Assembly (NCBI GenBank): GCA_039621445.1
Contig: CP154954.1
Location: 1,302,001 to 1,366,000 of the forward strand
Source of the DNA: Euglena gracilis
Taxonomy: Eukaryota; Euglenida; Euglenophyceae; Euglenales
Length of the DNA: 64,000 nucleotides
Direction: 5' to 3'
Both the position numbers and the translations under genes were made by a program. The notes under the pieces are model-generated. The model saw only the letters and a list, made by a program, of their open reading frames with translations. It searched no databases and was not told the origin of the DNA. Below are positions 12,489 through 31,129 of this stretch, one piece after another; positions within the stretch are counted from its first letter, which is position 1, and the number at the start of each line of letters is the position of its first letter.

Positions 12489-12960
12489 TAGTTTATTTTA
12501 ATGATAATTTACGTTTTTAAAGAGCTTCATTTTTTAGAATAGTAGATAAAATAATTTATTGTTTCTTCTTACCGTAACACTTTTAAAAGTAAAATTAAAT
12601 ATTTAATATTATTTTTTGATTTTGGAAAAAAAGGATTTAAACATTTAAATAAAGCATACTTTTATGCAAATTTTTATTACAATTTAGTTCTTATTAATTA
12701 AATTTTGAAAATTTTTGTTGTTATAACATATTTCAAATTTTTTTACTTAATTTATATTAATTTAATAATGTTTATTAATATTTTTTAACGTGACTTAATT
12801 TTTTTATACTAATTAATTAATAAAAGTATTCATTAAAAAACAGTTAAATTAGTTTTTGTATTTCGTATTGTATTTATTTTTTATGAAATTATACTAATAG
12901 AACTTAATGAATCTTCTGTGAGTTTGTTAACCTGTTTTACTGTTATTTTGTTTATTTTTT

Positions 12961-13370
12961 TAATATAAATTTTATCTATTTTAAATTTATTAAATATTTT
13001 ACTAATAAATGTTTTATTTTATTTTTTATTTTTTATAATTAATTATTTTAAAATAATAAATTTTAAGTTTGTAATTGAATGTTATTTTGGCTTCATTTTG
13101 TTTTTGGTTGACATTTTACGGCATGCTTGTTTTTTTTCTTTTGCTTTTTTTGCGTTTCTTTACCAACAACAACCTAACCAGAATGAATGATCTAACAACA
13201 TACGAAAACTGAGACCTGGAAAATAGACAAAAATACGTCCATTGCACTATTAAACCAAATTCTCTGCAAAAACACTGCACGCAATATTTGGACTTACAAG
13301 ATAAACCAATGAACAGGACTAAATTGCTAAAATAATAGAAAAAAAACCTAAAAATACATTAAAAAGTTGT
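12961..13370. other. fold-back junction 1 with degraded rbcL sequence
   Basis: The two inverted arms (sum of coordinates about 28130) stop matching at about 12960. From about 13141 to 13330 the sequence changes character (less T-rich). On the minus strand it reads like a very noisy version of the next rbcL exon (the RAVCAREL...IVMHDYL region around 13232-13283). It looks like low-accuracy read sequence at a chimeric join. Confidence 0.55.
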
Positions 13371-14107
13371 AGATAAAATTTAAATACTTATTTAATTTTT
13401 CCAAATCTTAAAGAAATGAAATTCACCAACTTTTAAAAACTAAAATTTAAAACAAAAAAATTCAAAAATATAAAAAAATCAAAAATTCAAAATAAAACAC
13501 TAAAAATTTCATATTTTTCAAACAAATAGAAATTTAATTTTATTTATAAAATAAATAAATATCCGTAAAACACAAAAAAAAAAGTAAAAAAAATCCAATA
13601 TTAGCCGCAAATAAAAAAATACTAAAAAAATTTAAATTATATATTTTTTATAGTAATTTATTTTATTTTTTTGATAAAAAGCATTGTAATTTTCTATTTT
13701 TTATAATTAGTAGTTTATCGAAATAAAGAGTTAGTAAAAATAATAAATATATAAAGCAAATTAAACATTTACAAAAAATAATTATCTTTATAAAACGAAT
13801 TATAAAAAAAGTTTTACAAGTAAATTTCAAATTCTTAATTTATTCTCTTAAAAATTAAATTTTTAATTTTTAATAAAAGATAAAAATTGAAATCTATTTT
13901 GTAAAATTTCATTAATTTGATTTATAATATCATAAAATTACATTATACTTATAAAACAAGTACTCAAAAATTAAAATTTCTCTTGCGAAAACTAATTCAA
14001 ATAAAAAAACTAATACATTAAAAATTAACAATGCTAATTTTTATGAGACAAAGCATAAAAAATAAAACGTAAACTTATGTATTCAAAAAATCAGATATAT
14101 TAATTTA

Positions 14108-17329
<3,222 letters not shown>

Positions 17330-17521
17330 ATTTTAATAATAAAATAAAAATTATATTCGAAAAATCACTTTACAGTTATTTATAGATAATTTACATTATT
17401 ATTATTAATAAGTTTTGCTACTAATTTTTGTCTATTTGAGGTCTAAAAATATAATACTCACGTTTAGTTTCTTTTACTCTAGATAAGTCAGTTACGTTAG
17501 TTTCACAGTCAATATACGTAT

Positions 17522-17731
17522 CTACGATAATACACCATATGGCTTCAGCTTCTCAAGTAAAGAATAACTAATATCCTCCACAGTAAATGAAGATGAAACT
17601 TTATTATACATCAAAAATATGTTTTTAGCCGCTAAACGGAACGCAACTTTTTGCCTCACCTTACGGGACACGTCTGTTTCTATTGTGTAATTTTTTAACC
17701 TTTCATTTAATATATCTTTTTTACGTACCAT
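17522..17731 (-). pseudogene. N-terminal Rep fragment with motif I (copy 2)
   Basis: Same 69-residue fragment as at 10401, inverted, carrying FRLAAKNIFLMY. Coordinates of the two arms sum to 28132 here. Confidence 0.6.
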
Positions 17732-18598
17732 AGTAGTTTTCCTTGAATAATGTATTATTTTTTGCTTATTTCCCGTACATAGTATCTTAAATAGGAGTTG
17801 TATGCAGTCGTATTTAACGATTTACATGTTACATCCCTTTAATTGTAAAGAATTCTCATTACTTTTCATACACATAGTTCAAAACCGTTTGCCTGAGGCA
17901 GATTACATTTATTTAGTAATAATATCATGTGAGTGACTTTTTTAAGTTATTAGTGCAATATTGTGATTGTGTTATTGCGTGGTTAATGTTTACAAAACCA
18001 TACCCCGTTTTGTCAGTAACGACCGAGAATTTGCTAAGTAAATTGCCCCCTAATAATAATAATAATATAATAATAAGTTAATAGATTAATAATAGGTTAA
18101 TAGATTAATAATAGGTTATAACTCCAAATAAAACTAATCAAAAAATTACGTTAGAAAAAAGTAAAATCAAAGAAAAGTTCCTTTAATAAATTTGAAAAAA
18201 ACGTTGGTAAAAACGCTAAATACCGACTGTCAGCTAGGAAAGTATTTCTTACATCTCCAAAATGCCCTTTATCTTTAGAATATGTTGCAGAATTCCTTAA
18301 ATTTAGATTTATTAAAGTACGATACCATAATAAAAGGTTATAAAAGTTGTTCCTGCTGACCTTAAACTAAAACCAATAAAAATAACAAAAACGTGTCCAC
18401 TAGGATTTTATTCTCGGTGAACTTTAAAAAAGTTAATAACATTTTAATAACAACTAGCTAACTAAATTATTTATATTTTTAATTAAATAATTTTATAATA
18501 ATTATACTAATAATAACAATTTAATAACAAACGTGTCCACTAGAATTTTATTCTTGGTGGACTTTAAAAAATTTTAATGGAATAATATAATAACTTAA

Positions 18599-20329
18599 TT
18601 ATTTATTAGTTATATTATCTAGTAACATACTAAGTAAAATATATAAGAAGTTCAAAGACCCAGTATATTCTCTTAAAAATAATGGCGATTCGTTGATAAA
18701 TTTGATTTTATATTTGGAAGGAATTTCATATTTTGTATGCTGATATATTTTAATTTCAGCTAATTGATTTTTTTTATTTGCTTTTAGCAAAAGGTTATTA
18801 AGAACATAACAAAAACAAAGACCTCCTAGTTTTGGTACGTTTGATATATTTAAAATTTTACCATTTTTAATAGTAGAAAAAAAGCTTTCAACTAAATTTT
18901 TAGTCCATACTCTTTTTTCATCAAATATCACATATATATTTAAATATAGCTGTGATTTTACTGCTTTACATTCTAATTTTAGATATGTCTCTTGAAGAAT
19001 TTTATCTTTGGAATCAGTATGTATTAATATTACAGGTTCTACCGAATACATTATCCATAGAATATCTTCACTTGTAATTAAATTAAGAAAATCTCTTATA
19101 AGGCTAGTATTAAAACTATCACATACGAAAATCTCAATTTTTAATTTTACAAAAAAAACGTTATTTTCATTGCTATAAAACTTAGTTAAACTAAACGAAA
19201 CAAATTTTATTTTTTTGTATGATTTTCTTACGTTCGTTAAGTTAACATTTTCATTCAATCTATTTTGAAAAGAACGTTTAACAGAATTTATTGTATTATC
19301 TGTAAGTGATTTATTAGTAATTATATTATAAATTTCTCCTTGATTAATATCGTCAATATTTTTATTTTGCCACGGTTTAATTGATTTATATAAAAATTGT
19401 TTAAGGATTCTATCAATAGACATCCAATTAAAATACCACTCTATTTCATTATTGTTCTTTTTTTTTTTATAAGTACAAATAAAAACATCCGAATATTTTG
19501 GTTTACTTTGAGAATTTAAAATATTTATTTCTAGAATTAATAATTCTAAAATATAATTGCAAAATAAATCTCTTATTTTTTTCCCTTTATTGTTAATATT
19601 TATTAAATCCTCACACTTTTTTGTATATTTTTCGGTTATTGCTAAAAATTCTGAATCCTCGAAAAAGCTCTTAATTTCAAATTGTTTTTCTTTTTTTATT
19701 TCTATTTTTTCTATTTCTTCGTCATTATCGATTTTTTTTGCTAAAACAGTTTTTCTTTTTTCTTTATCAATCTCTTCCGGACCTTTTTTTAAAACTTCAA
19801 GGAAAATTTTAGGTAGAAAATAATTTCCCCTTGCTTTCTCAATTAAATTATATTGAGTAATAAATTTAAAACTTAAACAGTTATTATTTTTAGATTCATA
19901 GCGCGGTATTCTATTCCAAAAAAGTTCCTCTTCGGGGTCTCGGCAATTAATAATAAAACCACCAACATTGCCAGGACTATCCCCTTTAGCTTTTTCGATA
20001 CTTATAATTGTATTTTTATCAAAACTAAACAAGTCTTCTAAATATTTTGGCCGACAATTTTTCTTTAGTTCGAGGTAAGCTTTAATAAAAATATCGGTTT
20101 CTTTCTGAAAATCCACGTATTTGCATATGGTATACATAATAAAAGAAATTTTATCGTCGTTTATTATTGCATGCCATTTTTTAATAAAAGAATAATCCAT
20201 TTCTATTAAAGATTGAAAATTTGTCCTTATTAAAATTCTCCAATTACGTGTTATATTATAACTACCATAATATCTCGAACTTGTGGTGTTAATTTTGAAT
20301 TTGTATTTTTTTCTTAATTTTTGAACCAT
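18599..20329 (-). CDS. 576-aa protein with two degenerate Rep/HUH-like domains (copy 2)
   Basis: Identical protein to the frame at 7803, inverted. No difference between arms was seen, so it gives no independent evidence of selection. The stem-loop repeats flank it as in copy 1. Confidence 0.6.
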   Translation of the reverse strand: MVQKLRKKYKFKINTTSSRYYGSYNITRNWRILIRTNFQSLIEMDYSFIKKWHAIINDDKISFIMYTICKYVDFQKETDIFIKAYLELKKNCRPKYLEDLFSFDKNTIISIEKAKGDSPGNVGGFIINCRDPEEELFWNRIPRYESKNNNCLSFKFITQYNLIEKARGNYFLPKIFLEVLKKGPEEIDKEKRKTVLAKKIDNDEEIEKIEIKKEKQFEIKSFFEDSEFLAITEKYTKKCEDLININNKGKKIRDLFCNYILELLILEINILNSQSKPKYSDVFICTYKKKKNNNEIEWYFNWMSIDRILKQFLYKSIKPWQNKNIDDINQGEIYNIITNKSLTDNTINSVKRSFQNRLNENVNLTNVRKSYKKIKFVSFSLTKFYSNENNVFFVKLKIEIFVCDSFNTSLIRDFLNLITSEDILWIMYSVEPVILIHTDSKDKILQETYLKLECKAVKSQLYLNIYVIFDEKRVWTKNLVESFFSTIKNGKILNISNVPKLGGLCFCYVLNNLLLKANKKNQLAEIKIYQHTKYEIPSKYKIKFINESPLFLREYTGSLNFLYILLSMLLDNITNK

Positions 20330-20936
20330 AATTATTCTCCCATAAAAAATTTGTCCAATTAACTATAACTATATTCTTTCAACAATAGTTTATTGTTGAC
20401 CTACCCAATTAATTTAACGCTTAATGCTCATACAACAAATTAGCTATTTAATAACAATTTAATAACAAGTTAGCAATAAAATAAAAATTAATTTGATAAT
20501 AATTATACTAGTAATAATATTTATAATGATTTTAATCACAACTTTATAACAAAAAATAACAAAAACGTGTCCGCTGGTATTTTATTCTCAGCGAACTTTA
20601 TTTTTTTTTTTGAAGTTTTGTTTTTGAATTGTTCATTTTATTCTCCCAAAAATAATAGAGCAATAATTTTCTAAATTTTTTTATTCTCCGGGCGGACAGA
20701 AAAAAAAAAATTTATTAAAAAAAAATTTTAAGTTTTATTAAACTTAAAATAATTGTTAAAAAAATGCCTCATGCTTTTCAAAATTAATTCGAACTTTTGA
20801 TGTCAAGAGGCATTTTTTAACAAATTAATGTTACCACTAATTTTCCGCCCTAGAATAAATATAACATATTTATAACAAATAACAAATTAGTAATATTTTT
20901 ATTACTAATAAAATAATAACATATAATAAAAACGTA

Positions 20937-22160
20937 TTAATTAGTATTTTTTTGATTATCATTTCCTTCATTTTCATCATTCATATTAGCTTTTTTTAAG
21001 AATTCTTGAATATAAACTTTAGTTTTACTTTCAAGTTCTCTGTATTCCTTTGATTTTTCCATTTCTGAATTATGAAAATGTGGGGGAAGTAATTTATCAT
21101 CGGCATTTAATTGATAAGGTAGTATGCCTTCCATTTCAATTCCTTTTTCTTTAAAAAATTGTTCCAAAACTTTATAAGGTTTTGACGACATTATAGCTTT
21201 TGGTAAAGCAGGAGATAAAAGTACTTTAACACTATTTTTTCGATTATGAACTTTTAACGTTGTTTCTAAAGAGTTAAATAAATTTTTTAGCTCATCTACA
21301 TTTTGATACTCTAAAATGCTAGAGTCTGAAAAAATTATCGCATCGTAATGACAAGTATTTCTAAATCGCAGTAAATCCTTAGCTTCCTTAACTACTAGAA
21401 GATAAAAGCCTTTGAATTGCAAATAAGATTCAAAAAAATCTATTAAATACCTAAGCTCACCGCCTAAAATTAAAAATACTTTATTTTCACCCATATTCAG
21501 ATAAGATTCATAAATGTCTAACATCCACCTTAAATCTCGAGGTATCACATAGTCATTAAAATTAATTTTTGCTTTAACTCCTAACCTTGTGCTTAAATAT
21601 ATGTTTCTAAGTCGTTTTTCAATAGCATCACCTTTATATACAAATTCAGAAGGTTTTTCTTTTTCAAACAACAACATAGCATCCGCTATCTCTCCTTTTT
21701 TTGCTAATTCAATCATCCTTTCTTCTAATGGACAATATTCAAAATATTTACCATACTTTTTCAAAATTGATGGAGAAGCCATGAAATTTTTTGAAGCATC
21801 TACAAAGTTAAATATTTGTTTTGTTAAATAGTCCAACAAATCTTTCTCGTTATTAACTGTTTGAACATATGCACTATAAGTTTTAGAATCAACATATATA
21901 TCAAAAAAATTTGCTGCCTTAGTGTCTATTTTTTTAATAAAAACGAAATATGAGTGTACATGAGGGTATCCGGTTTTATGAAACTATCTTACCAACGCAT
22001 AATCAACTAGTCCATATTTTACTTCAAATTTATTTTTAAAAAAATTTAAAATTTCTGAAAGATCTGCGGAACAATAAGAATAGGTTAAAAAAACTTTTTT
22101 TGATGAAATACGTCTCATATTATTATCAATGTTATTTTTGTTCGTATTTAATAAATTCAT
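20937..22160 (-). CDS. CRESS-type Rep with in-frame TAG (copy 2)
   Basis: Inverted copy of the Rep at 5972. The TAG is also present (21984-21986), so it is not a random error private to one copy, unless both arms derive from the same molecule. Its ATG (22158-22160) overlaps the TGA of the upstream degenerate paralogue as ATGA, suggesting coupled translation. Confidence 0.8.
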
Positions 22161-22573
22161 AAAACCTCCCTATTTAATTTTTTATCATTTTTAAAAGACA
22201 TAAAAATTGCATTTAAATTTTTTTTAATTGCTACAAATTTTTTGATGTAGTAATCTGGCCTTTCTTTTTTTAAAAGAGATAGAGCCTTAAAAATATTGCC
22301 TTTTTCAGCTAGTTTTATCATGCGGTTCCAAAGTGACAACATTTGGTAATGATCATCTAATTTTACAGACAAACACGGACTAATTACTAACGAATCAGTA
22401 AAATCTTGTATACCATATGCTCTCTGACTTAAAACCATTTTTATTATATAATCGATAGAATATTCTTCTGACTTAGCTGCGCTATAATTTCCACAAACTG
22501 TAACCTCTTCACAGTCTTTTTTTAATCTCAAATCCAAAAAACGAGTCGAGCGCGTATCTAATCGTTTATCCAC
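22157..22573 (-). CDS. degenerate Rep paralogue, longer form (copy 2)
   Basis: With eight A in the homopolymer (seven in copy 1) the frame runs 138 residues from GTG and ends in KNDKKLNREVL, overlapping the Rep start by four bases. The overlap and the Shine-Dalgarno-like AGGGAGG inside its last codons argue this is the true form. Upstream the frame stays open to 22645. It has lost the HUH histidines but keeps YIIK and the linker region shared with the Rep. Confidence 0.65.
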   Translation of the reverse strand: MDKRLDTRSTRFLDLRLKKDCEEVTVCGNYSAAKSEEYSIDYIIKMVLSQRAYGIQDFTDSLVISPCLSVKLDDHYQMLSLWNRMIKLAEKGNIFKALSLLKKERPDYYIKKFVAIKKNLNAIFMSFKNDKKLNREVL

Positions 22574-22643
22574 TTTAATGTAAGCATAAAAGTTAGCGGT
22601 TCTGCCTTTAAGGTAATCTCGTCCAACAATATAAGATAGTATT

Positions 22644-22874
22644 TTAACAATCCTTACTAGAAATAGATTTATTCGATATATATAAATTTAAAATAGATTC
22701 CATATTAATATTGTGAGATTCACAAAAAGCACGCCAAAATTCAGAATCTAAATTATATATTTTTCCTTTCTTTTTTCGTAAGGCCAAATAAGATTCTATT
22801 TGGTTTTTATTAAGAAAAGAACCTTTACCTTCAACGCTCTTTTCAAAGTTTAGATTATCATATTCGGATAACAT
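22644..22874 (-). CDS. hypothetical 76-aa frame, possible 5' part of Rep paralogue (copy 2)
   Basis: Inverted copy of the frame at 5259, same protein. The frameshift separating it from the next frame is present in both arms. Confidence 0.5.
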   Translation of the reverse strand: MLSEYDNLNFEKSVEGKGSFLNKNQIESYLALRKKKGKIYNLDSEFWRAFCESHNINMESILNLYISNKSISSKDC

Positions 22875-23145
22875 AACATTTTTTTTTTACTTAAATTCTT
22901 GCCTAAAAGTCGAATTTTGAATTTTAATTTAATTAAATTAAAGAATAAATGAGTGAATCGAAACCAAAAACGTTTAAATCAAACTGTCAGTTTCAATACA
23001 CTAACTACACTATTTTATAGTTTAAGTAATAATATACTATAAAACAAACATAATTTTAAACTATTAATAATTGAAAAAATTTTTATTATAAAAAATCTAT
23101 CAACATAAATTAAAAACGTATAATTTAATAAAACAATAAATTAAA

Positions 23146-24968
23146 CTACTTTTTAAGTTGAGTGACCTGGAATCTAGCACGTGCTTTTTTTAAATTTAAA
23201 GTTAATTCAAATTTTCTCTTAATATCTTTATTCATTTCTAAAGCATGTTTAGATGAATTATAAGAAATCTGTGCTTGTTCTACATTAATTTCGGAACCAA
23301 ATTCTGCTTCATTGACTAATATAGTAACGTTATTGCTATTAATTAATGCAAAACCTCCTGTTACAACCAAACTAGTCCAATCGGAAGAAGACTTTTGACG
23401 AACTAAGATTATACCTATATCTAATCCAGTCAATATTGGAATATTTAGATAGAAAAAAATTTATCATTAAAAATTAATAAATTAAGTTAATTTTTTCCCC
23501 AACAATACAGTACGGGAGATTTAAATCTCATACGGCATTTAACAAAAAATCTTTTAAAATTTGCTTAAAAATTGACTAAAACTAAATTGTGATAGAATCA
23601 AAAGTACTAAAAAAAAACAAAAATTTTGTAAATAATTTACATAAAAATACACATTCCTTACCATTGCATACAAATTTAAAAATTTTTTAGATTCAAATAT
23701 TATATCTTACAAATTATGTTTATCAAGTATTGTTTTTAAAAAAATTAAAACTATTAAAAATTTTTTCTAAAACATGTAAAAACACTTTAAATAGTTATAA
23801 AATAACAGTTTAAATATATTCTTCTAAAACAAGACTTAAATATACATTTTCAAAATAAACTATAAATTATATTAATCTTAAAATTTTAAATTTTTCTTAT
23901 TTATAAAAATAATTTAAAAAAGTAAATTTTAAATTTTAGAAAATATTCAAAGCTACCACGCACAAACAAAATGTTAATGCAGAAAATAAAAATAATTAAC
24001 TAATATGGTTAAAAGTAAAAGTAAAGTTAAATCTCAAACAAGCATTTATCAAAAAATTATAATTAATAAAATTAACAAACGTTTTAATAATGTGTCACAC
24101 ATGGTCTTTAAGAACCCCCATCTGACCACTTAAAGTAGGAAGAATAATTTCTTCAACTCGTTTTTCCCAAAAAACTCTTTCAGGAATAAGTAAAGTAGAA
24201 AATATAAATTCAATTTTGAAAATTTTATTCACAAACTAAACAAAAATTGTTGATTTATTTAGCTTTTCAACATACTATCGCAAAAAAGGTTAGGTTGTTT
24301 TATATTATATAAAACTCTAAAACAAGACTTATTAAAACTAAAATGTAAAATTTTCTTTAGAATAAAAATTTATAGAAAATTAAATTAAAACCTATTCTCT
24401 TTGCTTTTATTGGTCTACTAAAATAATAAATAAATTTCAATTACCAAAAAATAAAATAATTTTACTTTTCATACAGAAAAGTTTAAAAAAGAGAATAAAA
24501 TCCCCAAAAACGAAAATTATTTAAAAAATTAACTTTTGAAAAATAAATACTCAAGAAAAAAGATTTAAACTAGAATTTAATGAAAAAAGAAATATATTAG
24601 CGAACTAAAATTTCTCTTAAAAAACTGTACAAGTAAAAAAAAACATACAGCTTAAACATTTAATTTTAAATAAAAATATGTCAAAAGTTTATTCTTTATT
24701 AAAAAAAAATCCAAAATAAAACCTATTTACGTTCTACTTGAAAAATTACTAAACTTATTAACAAATTATTGAAAATATTAAGATTAACCAATTAGATTAA
24801 CCAATTTTTTAATTAATATGAATAGCCAAAAACATACAATTTAAGGAAAATTTACTTAACTTAAAAAAAACACATAAATAAAATTTTATTTCTTATCTTT
24901 TATTTTAACTTATACCTAATAAACTAAAAGCAACTTCGTAACGTACTAATTGATACATCTAATGTCAT
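23146..24968 (-). CDS. atpE: ATP synthase CF1 epsilon subunit (copy 2)
   Basis: Exons 24947-24968, 24101-24189 and 23146-23442 on the minus strand, with the same three-exon structure and 135-residue product as copy 1. Confidence 0.85.
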
Positions 24969-25118
24969 TGTAAAAAAATTATAATTTTTCGTAGTCAAAC
25001 TAAAAAAACAAAGTGGAAACATTATGTTTACTCAACAAAGCATAACTAAATAAATATTAATAAAAGCTTTTTAAGTAAGATATAGTTAAAAATTATTTAC
25101 AATACGTCAATAATAATT

Positions 25119-28168
<3,050 letters not shown>

Positions 28169-28235
28169 TAAACAAGGCTCAAGGGTTCCTTATAATTAAG
28201 AAATACATCGTAAAAATCATAAACACAAAGAATTT

Positions 28236-30327
28236 TTATAAAGGTCCAGAAATGCCTTGTTTACGTATCATTAAAAAATGTCCTAACATAAAAGTAGCTG
28301 TTAACAAAGGTAAAACAAATGTATGTAAACTATAAAAACGAGTTAAAGTAGACTGTCCCACACTAACACTTCCTCTCAATAACTCAACAATAAAATTTCC
28401 AATTAATGGAATAGCTTCGGGAACACCTGTTACAATTTTAACTGCCCAATAACCAACTTGATCCCAAGGTAAAGAATAACCTGTAACACCAAAAGAAACA
28501 GTTAAAATTGCCAAAATTATACCCGTAACCCAAGTTAACTCTCTAGGTTTTTTAAACCCACCAGTTAAATAAACTCGGCAAACATGTAATATCATCATTA
28601 AAACCATCATACTAGCGGACCAACGATGAATTGAACGAATAAGCCACCCGAAATTAACTTCATTCATAATATATTTAACAGAAAGAAAAGCTTCTGTAAC
28701 AGTTGGACGATAATAAAAAGTCATTGCAAAACCAGTAGCTACTTGAATAATAAAACAAGTAAATGTTATGCCACCAAGACAATAAAAAATGTTTACGTGA
28801 GGAGGAACATATTTACTGCAAAAAATAGTCATTTAAAAAATGATTGTTTTACAACCCTACAAGATTAAAAAATAACTAATCAAATAATCAAAAGGCTTTT
28901 TATAAAAAAATTATTATTAAAAAATAGTTTTATCGATCTTTTATATAAACTTTTAAAAAGTCTCTGAATTATAAAAAATTTATTTAGTATTATAAAAACA
29001 ACAAATATAAATACATTCAATAAATATTTAAAAAAATAAAAATAACATTAAATAATTAAAAAACATATATATTTTAAACAATTTAGAACTTTTTAAACTA
29101 CTAATATTTTATCATAAACATTTTACTAACCAACAAATCTATAAAATTTCAAATAAAAAAGTATCTATAATTTAAAACATAAAAAATTTTATAAAACAAA
29201 TTAAAATGTAAAAAAAAATTTATTAATAAAAACAATTAATTATCTTAAAATTAAGACTAAATATTTATAAACTAAAGCATTTATTCATTAAGATTTTTGT
29301 AAATAAATAATCATAATCTAGAATTGAAAAATAATAATACAAACCAAATCGCACTAACATCGTCAGCAATCGCTTGAATCTCCAATCTTTCCTCGTACAG
29401 GTAAGCAAGCTCCCTTAAAAACAAAACAAGATATAGATAATCATTTTGCTTTATAATTCTTAAAAACGAATACCAGTTAAAATTCCATATTAACAAATAC
29501 AACAAATCGCAATTAAAATAAGAATTTTATTGAATTTTTTCCTACCTTAATAAAACCGTTTAATAGAATCCTAAATATTATTTTTTAATTTTGTAAAAAT
29601 ATAAAAGAAATGATATTCAAATTATTATATCTTAAAAAATTAATTCAGAGAAGCTACAACTTAGAAAAACACAACTACAATTATTTAAAATGAATTAAAG
29701 TATAACTTTATTATAATACTTTATTCGCAAACTGAAAAAATATTACTACATATACACAGCTTTTGTCAAAACTAAAATTATCTAAAATTAGATAAGCGAT
29801 CTTTATAACTCGTAACAAAAATAAAAATTTTTATTTTCTTTTGAAACTTACAGGTAATTTTAAATATTGATTCTTTTAAGAAATAACATTTAATTTAATA
29901 AAAATTAAAATATATAAAAAATATTATGTATTTCCAATTATTTTTAATCAATATTTAAACTTAGATTAAAATAGTACTTAGAAATTTTTATTAAATTTTT
30001 GATTCAAATTATAATATCCTAAAACAAAAACATAAAACTTTAAGTTAACCCTTTTTTCAAAAAAAAAATAGTAAAAATTATACTGTAACAAACAAAGTTT
30101 TTTCCATTACCGAAAAAGTTTAACAAGCAAAAAATTTGCTATTTAACATACAAATGCTAAATTACGGAGCAATAAAATAATTAAAATTTTATAAATAACT
30201 TTCTAAATTTATATGAAATTAGGCTTCAAACTATCAAATAGCTAAAAAACGCTAAGTAAAAATCTTCAGGAATTATAACCTAATATGCTAAATTCGGTCC
30301 GCACAACCAATCGTAAACTCGACTCAT
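28236..30327 (-). CDS. petB: cytochrome b6 (copy 2)
   Basis: Multi-span haem protein of the cytochrome b6f complex. Exons 30305-30327 (MSRVYDW), 29355-29395 ([13 protein letters not shown]) and 28236-28819. Total 215 residues, exactly the family length. Exon 3 carries the haem-ligand helices ([23 protein letters not shown] and [14 protein letters not shown] regions). The first two exons are too small to be found by open-frame search. Introns begin GTGCG. This copy differs from the others by a base or two in intron 2. Confidence 0.92.
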
Positions 30328-30591
30328 AAAAAGAGAAACTTATCAAACAAGAATTAAAATTTCAAGTATGCATTATAAAGATAAAAGAATTCATTATACC
30401 TAACTTCATGCAATATAAATACACAAAAAATTTTATATTAAAAACTTAAAATTCTCAAATATATACGAATATAAATAAAACACATTAAATCAAAACCAAC
30501 AATTTTCGAATTGGAATAAAAATTCTTTAATTTTAAAAAGTCAGCCAAAAATAATATACTAAAATAAAAGTAATATAAATTTTTATTTAAA

Positions 30592-30720
30592 ATAATATCA
30601 TTTTTATCAACTATTTTTTTAGGTTTTTTTATTATAAGTACAACAATATACTCAATTTACATGGGATTTGGTCCAATGTCAAGAAAACTTAAAGATCCTT
30701 TTGAAGAACATGAAAATTAA
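30592..30720 (+). CDS. psbN: photosystem II protein N (copy 2), start uncertain
   Basis: The C-terminus FGPMSRKLKDPFEEHEN is diagnostic of PsbN, a PSII assembly factor with one membrane helix (FLSTIFLGFFIISTTIY). No ATG lies in frame at the expected 43-codon length. ATA at 30592 is the position-matched candidate; a spliced short first exon is the alternative. It lies 51 nt upstream of psbH on the same strand. Confidence 0.8.
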   Translation: MISFLSTIFLGFFIISTTIYSIYMGFGPMSRKLKDPFEEHEN

Positions 30721-30771
30721 AATAAAATAGGTAATTTCAAAAGAAAGTTAAAAATTATTAAATTTAATATT

Positions 30772-30984
30772 ATGACAACTATTTCAAAAAACAAAACATC
30801 AAATTCTAAAGGTAAAACAACTACTTTAGGAACAATATTAAAACCTTTAAATTCTAAATATGGAAAAGTTCTTCCTGGCTGGGGGACAGCTGGAATAATG
30901 TTAATTTTTATGACTTTATTCGCAATTTTTTTAACAATAATTTTAGAAATATACAACTCTTCAGTAATTCTTGACATTAAATAA
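30772..30984 (+). CDS. psbH: photosystem II protein H (copy 2)
   Basis: 70 residues with the typical [24 protein letters not shown] followed by one membrane helix and [10 protein letters not shown]. This small phosphoprotein stabilises PSII. It is on the opposite strand to psbB and psbT, beside psbN; in most plastomes psbH is co-linear with psbB and only psbN is inverted. Confidence 0.95.
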   Translation: MTTISKNKTSNSKGKTTTLGTILKPLNSKYGKVLPGWGTAGIMLIFMTLFAIFLTIILEIYNSSVILDIK

Positions 30985-31058
30985 AATGAAATAAATAACA
31001 AATTAAAACTGTTGTGAAAATTTCATTTTATTTATTTTTTATTTTTTTTTCTTTTTAA

Positions 31059-31094
31059 AATTTTTATTAACTTTTTTATAAGTTAATAAAAATT
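31059..31094. terminator. bidirectional hairpin between psbH and psbT (copy 2)
   Basis: A perfect 15-bp inverted repeat (31059-31073 / 31080-31094) around a 6-nt loop lies between the converging psbH (+) and psbT (-). Both RNA ends would carry this hairpin. Confidence 0.65.
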
Positions 31095-31129
31095 AAATCA
31101 CATCGAAAATTGAAAGATAATAAGAATAA

